Under the pieces are notes generated by a model, which saw only the letters and a list, made by a program, of their open reading frames with translations, ran no database searches and was not told where the DNA came from. Below are positions 55,780-64,000 of a DNA stretch of 64,000 nucleotides, one piece after another. A program made the translations under genes and the position numbers. Source of the DNA: Agrocybe praecox (lineage: Eukaryota > Basidiomycota > Agaricomycetes > Agaricales > Agrocybaceae); the NCBI GenBank assembly GCA_964017145.1, contig OZ024842.1, positions 124,001-188,000 of the forward strand, read 5' to 3'. The stretch's first letter is position 1, and each line of letters opens with the position of its first letter.

Positions 55780-57142
55780 ATGACGTCAATTTTACGAATT
55801 ACTTTTCCCCGAATCTTCCGCGAGAAGTACATTGTTTCTTCCTATATCTTTCGCTATGCTTATTAAAGTCACTCCACAGACCGGCGCATTTCTCGCCCTG
55901 TCCCTCTCCCCCACATTGTTCGCCGCCCTCCTTCAACAATGGCAACCATTGTAGCCATCGTAAACTCTTCATGGGACATTGGGATTGAGCATTGTGTTTC
56001 TCCCCTTGCTCATGTTATTACTGTACGTTTTTCTGCTATATATTTATATGACTTATCTCACATTGCTTCCAGCCTATACAATCATTCTATCATATTAACC
56101 TCACGGTTGAACTGATAACAAGTGTTCGAAACGCCCATACAATGTTCATCGTTCTCCCTTTCGCCAACTACTTTCCTTTCCGCATCAATCGTGCTCGCTA
56201 TGCGGTTGTCTTCCGCTTGGATTGCCTTGCTCGCCGCACTTCACTCGCATTGGCATACATGCTTTGTTTCTTTAAAGAACACTTCACACGTGATTTCTAT
56301 TACACACGATTCTCCATTATTTCTGTGGTCTTCCGATATTGTCCCACAGGATGCTATGGCGTCATTGTTATAGATGCGGGCTTTCGCGCGGCATTTGATA
56401 CCTTGACCTCTCTCATTGGAAACCACTCGCCTTTGCCGTCCGTGGCTCGAAATGCTTTCCTTTGGGATAATACAGTTTCTGTGTTCACATGGAATGGTGT
56501 CTCACCCGTTCCCGAGCATGAAATTGTGCGTCTTTTTGACCGTGGAATGTACGTATTTTTCCTTTGTGTATTTAAAACATTGCTGACGTACCACAAGTGA
56601 GCTCATCTTGGCCTGACATTTTCGTTTATTAGGACTCTTTTTTATTTACGCCTTCTCCATATTTTAAATTCTTCGTCCATATATCTCTCCAATGCTCAAT
56701 ATGTTTCGTCATTTCTTCCGCGTAGTTTGTACGTTTCTTTATATATCTTTGCTTTCTTGCCTCCCATTTAATACTTCGTAGTTCATTTTTTTGTTTACAA
56801 TCCCTCACCAAACATCGACAAACGGACTACTCCTGTAGACGATGCATATGAATTTGGTGTTAACACCCCACTTCTCAACGCATGCTGTAATAATCATCAT
56901 AATATCGTATGTGCTGTCTTGATTGACTGATGAGATATTTACTAAGTTATTTTTCCAGGTCTGGGTTACGTCTTCCCAAATCTTTCCCGAAATGTTCACC
57001 TCTGTAAAGACTACCTGTCAATCCCAATCTGATTCTTTTTCGACAGACTCGGTACGTAGATTCTAGAATGACTCCGATAATAAATCACTTATATTCTATT
57101 TAGCTCGAAATGCCTGATTTGGCGGACGTTGACTCTGCGTAA
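55780..57142 (+). CDS. Helitron accessory gene 2: unknown, 340 (or 301) aa
   Basis: Exons in one open frame: 55780-55826, 55869-56022, 56073-56548, 56633-56721, 56782-56906, 56959-57051, 57104-57142. Most introns are 50-84 bp; the first is only 42 bp and the fourth uses GTAGTT, so these two are less certain. If the first pair is wrong, translation can start at ATG 55939 (301 aa). The central exon reads 'TMFIVLPFANYFPFRINRAR', 'GVIVIDAGFRAAF' and 'VFTWNGVSPVPEHEIVRLF'. The C-terminus is polar ('VWVTSSQIFPEMF', 'LEMPDLADVDSA'). No known family. Retention of frame across several introns argues for selection on a real protein. Confidence 0.55.
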
Positions 57143-57241
57143 ATAATCTCCATTTTTAATCTAAAGTTTCAGCTGTTGTGTCTTCCAAGTCACTTTTATA
57201 TATGCGGATTTTGGCCGTGACTGTTCATTCTTTCTATTGTA

Positions 57242-60200
57242 ATGCCTACACTTGCCAGTCCCCCGCCATCCTCGACGTGGGCAATTGGCCCTATTTCTGC
57301 TCCGCGCCTGCAATGGGGACATGCGCGTGGTGGAATTATACATTGATGTCCAACATGTAATGTGATTTTGTTCACTGGCGAGTCACCAGGATTCTGTTGT
57401 GGACCCAAGGGCTCAAAGTTCCATAAGGTACCTCCGCTTCCACCTCTCCCCGCCGAATACGAAATATTCATGAATGATCCTCGCATATCGACTATGTCCC
57501 GAGCTCTAAATCTTGCATATTCCTTTGCCTCGATGGAAACGACGCACGCTTTCCCCTCATTTGATAACGGACATTCATTCGTGTCTGTTCAAGGCAAGGT
57601 GTATCATCGTGTACGCTCAAATCACAATAACTCGATCATCCGGTGGCTTCTCCATGACGGAAACATTCATAACTTAGGAAATGGACGAGACTCTACGGAA
57701 AACCTTGATATTGCATGGAAACATGCTTTCATTCAGGCTCTCCAACGTGTCAATCCCCTTATCCAAGGCCTACAAATTCTGAATAGATTTTCGGCACAAA
57801 TTCCTGACATCAATCTCCTACTACCTGATCCTGGATCATCAACTGAGATTGCCGCTTTCCTCTCCTATGACAACAGCACTGTTCAGCAAAGAAAGTCACG
57901 AACTCTAGCAATATCAAAGCATGGGAACGTTATTCGCAACATATCGACACTGAGTCGTTTATGGGAGCCTCTGGCATACCCTCTCCTGTTTCCTCACGGT
58001 ACCTTTGGTTGGGACTTACCAGACCAAGAAGAAGCCACCAATTATGATGTCAACATCATCGAGACATCAACCAGTACACAGATGTGGCACTATCGTCAAA
58101 GGCTACTCCGTGAGCCAAGATTTCAACGATTCGGACGATTAACAAACGAGTACTTGGTGGATATGTTTACGCGTGATCTTGAGACACGTCTGGACTTTAT
58201 AAGGCGCAACCAAACTCGGATTAATCAAGAGGATTGTGCGCTGATGGACTCGGAAAACATAGAACCGTCCGAAAACATCTATCTCCCTTCATCTTTCCTT
58301 GGTTCCAACAGATGGTCATCGGAGCAGATAGCTGATTCGCTTGCAATTGCTGCAAAGGAAGGAAATCCTACTTTTTTTGTGACAATGACGTGCAACCCTG
58401 CCTGGCCGGAAATACAGTCGCAACTCAGTGAAGGTCAAAATTATACAGACGTACCAATTGTGGTTGTACGTGTTTTCAAACAGAAGTTGGCATCCTTAAT
58501 CAAAGCTCTTCGTACGATGTTTCCAAATGCCAGCAAAACAAAATACTTAATCCATGTAATCGAATTTCAGAAACGTGGTTTGCCACATGCACACATCCTC
58601 ATCAAGTACACGCACGACTGTCTTACTCCCAGCGACATCGACAAGATAGTGTCAGCTGAAATGCCCAGTGACTCCAATGACGCATCACTGATTAGAAAAT
58701 TCATGTTGCACAAGCATCCAAAACCGCCCGAATTGTCATCATACTGCCAACGTGAAAAGCCGGACGGAACTATCCACTGTCGTTTCAAATATCCCTTCTC
58801 TTTGTCGCAGGAAACTGTTATAATGGATGATGGGCGTGTTCAGTATCGACGACGTCATAGTGGCGATGAAATGGTTGTGCCTCACTGTCTTCCACTTATC
58901 CATCAATTCCAGTGTCACATAAATTTTGAAATTGCAGGAGCATCACATTTGTTTCAGTATCTGTTCAAATATATTCATAAAGGTACACTATCTTAATTAC
59001 TCATGTGTCGCACCTGACTCACTCTGTCTTCAAAAAGGGCCTGACACTGTCCGTTACGCACTTAGGCCCGGCAATAGTAATGAACGTACTGAACCTATAA
59101 ACGAAATTGAAGACTATTGGAAAACACGATACCTTTCTGCGACTGAAGCAGCCTGGCGAATAATGGGCTTCCATATCACTAAAAAGGACCCTGCCGTCAC
59201 TTCTCTTCCTGTCCACCTTCCAGGGTCAAAACGACGGTACCAGTATGCACGTGTGGATGGGTCAGAGAGCAAGTTGTCTCTGCTTGACCGCTACTTCTTA
59301 CGACCGCCCGGTTCTTTCCACACCACAGATGGAGAAGAGCACTCATTCGAATCTTTGACTTATTTGGAATATTTGTCTGTGTTTCGGCTCGCAACATACG
59401 ATGCAAGAAACACGGATCGTAACAATTACTTCATTGAAAAGGCGAATAATGTTGGCTCTCCAAGAATGCATGTTGTAATGCGGAAGAAAACAGATTCACA
59501 CATAACCAGAATTCAACATATTCGACCGTCGGAGGGTGAGGTCTATTACCTGCGCATGATACTTCTCTCGCGTCCTGTCCTCTCTTTTCACGAAGCAAAG
59601 ATGTTCAACAACACAACCTTTGCAACATTTCAAGAAGCCGCCACAGAAATGGGTCTCTTTGCTGATGCATCTGAGAGTATTCTCTCGATTATGGAAGCTA
59701 TTGCTACTTTACGAACTCCTCGGCAGATACGCTACCTTTTCGCCGATCTCTTGATAAATGACTGTGTTGAAGGCCCTCTTTCTTTGTGGAATCAATTCTC
59801 AGAGGAAATGTCTCACGACTTCGTTCTTCAACACAGTGGGTCAGAAGCAGTGGGTTGTGCACGCGCTTTGGACGAGTTACAACGTATTTTGGGAGAAGAC
59901 GGTAAATGTTTATCTGATTACGGTCTGCCCGTAGCAGATATAGCAAACACAGAGGTGGAAGGCGAAATCGAACGTTGGGGTTCCAATCCAGAAGCATTGA
60001 CAAGGTCAGCAAGTGAAGGTTACCTCTCTCTGAATAACGAACAGCGTGATATCTTTGACAATGTGTGGTCTGCAATACATTTTGGGGATCCCCTCTGCCT
60101 CTTTATCGATGGCAAAGCTGGAACAGGGAAGACGACTGTGATAAGTGTACTATGTGATGCTCTCCGCGGAGCTGGCAAAATTGTTCTGCCAACTGCAACA

Positions 60201-61447
60201 TCTGCATTTGCTGCTCAGCTTTATAAAGGTGGGAGAACAACTCACTCCACATTCAAAGTATGGTCTTTTTAAGCCTGTGATACGACACATTTTCTGATGT
60301 TTTCACTGTTTAGATTTCTGTTGTTGAAAACAACGAAATGATTTCATCGCCAATTCAGCCTCATGTTTCACGCGCTGACTTGATCAGACGTGCTTCTCTT
60401 ATAACATGGGACGAAGCCCCTATGACAAACAAGGCCGTATTGCATTGCATGGAGGAGGTTTGCCGCAATGTAATGGGCCGCAATGATGTCCCTTTTGGGG
60501 GTAAAGTTGTTGTTTTATTGGGCGACTTTCGACAAACATGTCCTGTCATCCGACGTGGTACGCGAAATCAAATAGTGGATGCTTCGATCAAATCATCACA
60601 TCTCTGGCAATTTTTCGAGAAGCAGAGCTTGACACAGCTTATACGAAATGCGGATGACCCAGAATATGCCAATTTCGTGAACCTGATTGGTGGTGGAGCA
60701 GGTCCAGACATCAATCTCAGTGAAATGACCCACGCCTCAACCAAAGAAGAGTTAATCAACTTTGTTTTTCCACCCAATATTCTTGCTGAGCCTTCTCTGT
60801 GTATGAAGAGATCGATTCTGGCTCCTACAAACGCTCAAGTCGACGAGTATAACAACGACATACTTCAAAGAATTGACGGAAGCTGGAGAATATATCTTGC
60901 ATCCGACTCCTTGAAGGAGGCCGAGATGACTGACAGCAACTTGATACCAGATTCATCTATTCTGGACTATGTTTCATGCAACCCTCCTGTTGGAATACCC
61001 CCCGCTCGACTTTTGATAAAGGTAGGGGGGGTGTACCGCATTATGCGTAATCTATCTATTGATCGGGGTCTCGTGAAGAATGTTCGTGTCATAGTCACGG
61101 ATATTGGGTCCAGATTGGTTACAGTGAGGAAATTGGCAGGAACTGACAACGATATTCATGAAGAAGATATCCTCCTGCCACGTATTACCTTCACTTCGAC
61201 ACTTCCTTCAAAACATACCCTCTTGCGACATCAATTTCCTTTGGCTCCAGCATATGCTACAACGTTCAACGGTTGTCAAGGATTGACTTTGGATAAGATT
61301 GGGGTGGTTCTGACAAAATCAGCTTTCTCTCATGGACAACTATACACCGCTTTGTCTCGAATAAGAAATCGTCGAGACGGGTGTGTTCTTCTTCCTCCTG
61401 ATACCGCTTTTACAAGAAATGTAACTTATCACGAGCTTCTTGCATAG
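57242..61447 (+). CDS. Helitron Rep-helicase (HUH endonuclease fused to Pif1 helicase)
   Basis: Exons ~57242-58982, 59038-60257, 60314-61447; introns 55 and 56 bp, in frame. From 'CPTCNVILFTGE' (57347), the conserved N-terminal zinc finger, the product is 1329 aa. The Rep domain has the HUH motif in 'FQKRGLPHAHILI' (~58570) and, across intron 1, 'YLFKYIHKGPD' (catalytic Tyr region). The helicase has Walker A 'GKAGTGKTT' (~60110), Walker B 'ITWDEAPM', 'LLGDFRQTCPV', and 'GCQGLTLDKIGV..' with 'YTALSRIR' near the C-terminus. It nicks and joins ssDNA and unwinds for rolling-circle transposition. A TGA at 57344-57346 separates a natural ATG at 57242 from the zinc finger, so the start is ambiguous: a nonsense mutation, or an unresolved 5' exon. 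All other motifs are intact. Confidence 0.88.
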
Positions 61448-61489
61448 TACATCAATTGTTTTTTTTCCCTTTGCTAATGCCGAAGCGAA

Positions 61490-61510
61490 GCGAGGCCTCG
61501 CCTTGTCTAC
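61490..61510 (+). other. Helitron 3' terminal hairpin
   Basis: GCGAGGCCTCGC is a perfect 12-bp palindrome nine bases before the presumed end. It is the expected termination signal for rolling-circle transposition and is paralleled by the AGGC..GCCT hairpin near 682-693. Confidence 0.7.
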
Positions 61511-61989
61511 ATTAAGCATACAAACAAGGGCCTAATTTGGGTTGCAAATGGTAAAAAGTCCAAGTTTTGGGCGCTTTTAATTTTTACCCACTTTGACCGC
61601 CATAAGGATAGAGATAGTGTGTGGCTGAGGGTGACAACAGAGCTCGAAGGGAATGTTTCCAGAAGGGTTATATCCACATAGTAGGATACGTGATAGTAGC
61701 AATGAGGAGAAATGGGACTTTCCGCGACGACAACAGGGTGCCCATCGGTGATATTTTTTCGAATTCATCGATTGAGAGAGTAAGCTGAGCATGGGGCGCA
61801 GAAGATATAAAGCGCTCTTGTCACCTTCATCTATATCAATCCGAATCCCCTAAATCTCGCCCTCGCAAACACTTGTGTCCATCCTCATCCATCCATCTTC
61901 CCAACTCCGCACCATCCACACCGAATCACACCAAAGAAGCCCTTACCTTACCTTCAGCTTACCACCAAGTAAATCAAACACTCCATCAA
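61511..61989. other. No gene seen
   Basis: Intergenic DNA between the Helitron end and the inverted module copy. Confidence 0.4.
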
Positions 61990-62575
61990 ACACTCTGTTC
62001 TTCGGCGGCGAACGGACTGTCGTACGCGTCATGCAACTGACTGACTCTGTGCGTCAGGCTCGGGTGATAGTGAGCTATCTTTCCAAATTTGTGTAGTGAG
62101 GTACCAGAACTCGTTTTTATTCTATTCACCTCGACAGACCACGCCCGGTACCATCAAGGCGAAGCGCGCAATTGACAGCCAGGAGAGGAGAGACGGCCTT
62201 CTGATTGATGGCCGGAGCGCCTCGTATGATGACTTCGAATCCGTGGGAATGCTGACACAACCTTGGGCGGACTGACTGTACATTTGTCGCTGCCGCGTAT
62301 GTTTGTTCTTCCGCACCACGACCACGAGCACCCATAATTCGAGACGTTCGTTCACGCGCACCTCCAGAGCTCTCCCTGCGTTCTCGCACCACGGTGAACT
62401 TGGAAAGAGAAGCTTTAGAGCGCCAACGAGCGTGGATGGATGGATGGATGGATGGGAAGGGAAGGCACCTAGCAACGGATGTGAGGGGAAATGAGCGAGA
62501 GCGGAGACTCAGAGATAGAGGAGAGATATGACCGACGCTCTTCAAGCGTTAACGTTCAACGTTCAATGTCCCCCT
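61990..62575 (-). repeat. Repeat module, copy C (inverse of 28.06-29.37 kb)
   Basis: Read on the minus strand it matches module B on both sides of the foldback insertion, so it represents an approximate pre-insertion form. It carries its own 80-bp insertion around a (TGGA)n run at 62430-62456. A minus-strand 139-codon frame (62545-62126) covers much of it, but the frame is not shared with copy B, so coding is doubtful. Confidence 0.75.
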
Positions 62576-64000
62576 CTTATTCTTGAGGTCAAATTCTTAC
62601 CTGTGCCTGCCTCCAACATCGTCTTCCAGCCTGTGGGACGACGAGCAACTCGTGCTTAGTCGATAATAGTGTCTTTAAAACGAAATGGAATATCTGATAT
62701 CAAACGTACTTACAAGACGAAAGTAAAAGACTTGCCAGTTCCACACTGCATGTGGAGTCGGGATGGCCTGCCGCTGCCGAGCGTGTAAGAGCAGACTGCG
62801 AGGTTCGAGGAAGAATTTTGGATTTTGGGGATGGAATGGGTTGCAAGAGTACTATCATCTGGAAGGTAAGCGTACGTCTTCGATGATAACAAAGCCACGA
62901 CGAACCCATTCTCAGTCTAACTTTGAGGAATATGTAGGCCCTTGCAAAGATGAAACATGATGAAGGCGCGGAAGGGATGGGTGGGTATTCCTCTGAGCGG
63001 ACGCACGGCGGCGGCAATGGAGGAGCTATTTTATTAACGAGGTAAGTATTCGAAAAGATATTGTAAGCTGCGGGAAGGCGACTGTCAAACGTTCAGATCC
63101 AGAGATCAAAGATACGATCTGAAATCTTCATCTAATGAAGGGACGAATGAGGTCCGAAGAAAGAGAGAAGCGAGGAAGAAAAAACAACATAGAAAAAAAT
63201 TAACCCACCTTGTAACGAGCACTGGGGTCGACGGACAACCTGAGATCCTGGGTGTGGTGATCCTTTTGGTCGCGCGAGGAGGTAGGACACGGGGGTTCGG
63301 GATGATTGTGCATGTTCTCTTTCACAACGCCGCGCGATGGAAGAGGAAGTAGCGGCAGGGGAAGGGGCAAAGAGAGGTGTTGATGATGCTGTTGGCGTTG
63401 TTAGTGTGGATGGTCCACAGGCCTGTCGCTCGCAATGTTAGCACTAGAGGACGCGCTTGCAGAAGCAGCAGGGACAGAAACGCTGGAACCAAAAGCGGCT
63501 GGACCACTGGTGCGTCTGCGTCTGCACTCCGCCTTTTACATGTCCGTTGACGCATCCCAGGTATATTCACGCACAACCCAAGATATCCTTTCATCATTGA
63601 CGATCACTGCGTAGTCCAGCCTACAAGCGCCGGCAGGCCGGAATGTAGAGGAATCACAAATCAAAGGTCTGAACCAATGAACATTGTCCTACCCAGAGAC
63701 AGCGAGAGGAACAAATAAATGACTTCCGGGGTTCACGAGTTCCAAATCAGGTAACATTATACAATCCGGGCGTGAGCGGCCCGGTGTCTGAGACGGGACG
63801 TTTTGAAAAGCAGAGGTCGTTATGGGTTAAGACGGCGACGACTGTATCAAAAATTACAGTTCTATTTTTGGGTGGAACCGGGTGAATAAATTATAACAGG
63901 TGAGGCAGTGTGTCCCAAACATGTATATACAAATATAGGGCTATGGGTTGTTCATGCTCCCCTCGTTTCCCTTATCGTATTGTAACGCAGCATGGAAAAG
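62576..64000. other. No gene assigned; repeat remnant at 63.57-63.72 kb
   Basis: 63565-63715 resembles 27310-27590. Otherwise there are short frames only. The window ends without a clear gene. Confidence 0.4.

Larger units (their letters stand above)
53696..61510 (+). mobile_element. Near-complete autonomous Helitron, ~7.8 kb
   Basis: The left end TCTATACTTAAGCAG fits the TC-starting Helitron consensus (TCTMTAYTA-like). The right end has a perfect hairpin GCGAGGCCTCGC at 61490-61501, followed by CTTGTCTAC. The last four bases are CTAC rather than CTRR, so the exact 3' boundary is uncertain. Both ends recur in the small element at 433-700. It contains a Rep-helicase gene and two spliced accessory genes, all on the plus strand. 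No target duplication is expected for Helitrons. Confidence 0.8.

Noticed and set aside
58926..61447. Helitron helicase region as separate genes
   Set aside because: Clean 55- and 56-bp GT-AG introns join the three frames and restore conserved text across each junction (YLFKYIHK to GPD; STFK to ISVVE).
62126..62545. 139-codon minus-strand frame as a gene
   Set aside because: It overlaps module C; the homologous module B is not open in the same frame, so the frame is not conserved.
1..64000. tRNA, rRNA or CRISPR loci
   Set aside because: No cloverleaf with matched A and B boxes, no rRNA-like blocks and no regularly spaced direct repeats with unique spacers were seen; the A-box-like repeat at 27.0/29.5 kb lacks a proper B box and acceptor stem.

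Overview
The window is fungal and almost certainly from a mushroom-forming basidiomycete (Agaricomycetes). The evidence is the dense 47-77 bp GT-AG introns with CTAAT/CTGAC-like branch sites, a NACHT STAND NTPase of the basidiomycete type, lineage-typical seven-helix membrane proteins, a basidiomycete-type Rep/Pif1 Helitron and a chromodomain Ty3/gypsy element. It is a repeat-rich accessory region: about six real or probable host genes lie among many transposable elements. Two runs of exactly 200 N (24416-24615, 53274-53473) are assembly gaps. Intron-exon structures below were assembled by hand; each was accepted only if all exons joined in one open frame.

Layout. 0-5 kb: a small Helitron-like element (433-700) beside an LRR/F-box-like fragment, then a four-exon gene of an expanded basidiomycete family (2849-4381, 455 aa) with a CAACTT-rich inverted-repeat element just upstream. 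5-11 kb: a weak two-exon candidate, a poly(A)-tailed retroposon with 11-bp target duplications (6789-7071), a threefold degenerate ~300-bp repeat and the 3' part of a gene ending at 10056. 11-15 kb: a complete eight-exon NACHT NTPase (11367-14850, minus, 1021 aa). 15.9-18.8 kb: an AT-rich Tc1/mariner-like element with nested inverted and tandem repeats. 20.6-24.4 kb: a composite block of direct, inverted and minisatellite repeats ending in a gap. 25.7-26.3 kb: a small four-exon gene (140 aa).

26.8-29.6 kb: two copies of a non-coding repeat module. One is split by a 781-bp foldback element with ~300-bp terminal inverted repeats. A third copy near 62 kb, in inverse orientation, supplies an approximate empty site. 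30-40 kb: an intact six-exon 7TM gene (31941-33235), a frameshifted paralogue on the other strand (36506-37852), a minus-strand gene (39028-40297) and a stray copy of that gene's last exon (30582-30832). 40.3-50.9 kb: a full-length gypsy element with identical 377-bp LTRs and a CGGAG target duplication. Its single ~2887-codon gag-pol frame is broken only by a nested 855-bp TIR element. Its polyprotein carries a fourfold repeated module between the zinc knuckle and the protease, and a ~330-residue extension after the chromodomain-like region.

53.7-61.5 kb: a near-complete autonomous Helitron. Its Rep-helicase gene (three exons) is preceded by two spliced accessory genes, one an OB-fold-like/AT-hook protein of 350 aa and one of 301-340 aa of unknown function. 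61.9-64 kb: the inverted module copy and other repeat remnants.

How it works together: there is no operon-like pathway. The region is a transposon graveyard with several recent arrivals (identical LTRs, nested insertion, near-complete Helitron, well-matched foldback arms) around fast-evolving fungal gene families.
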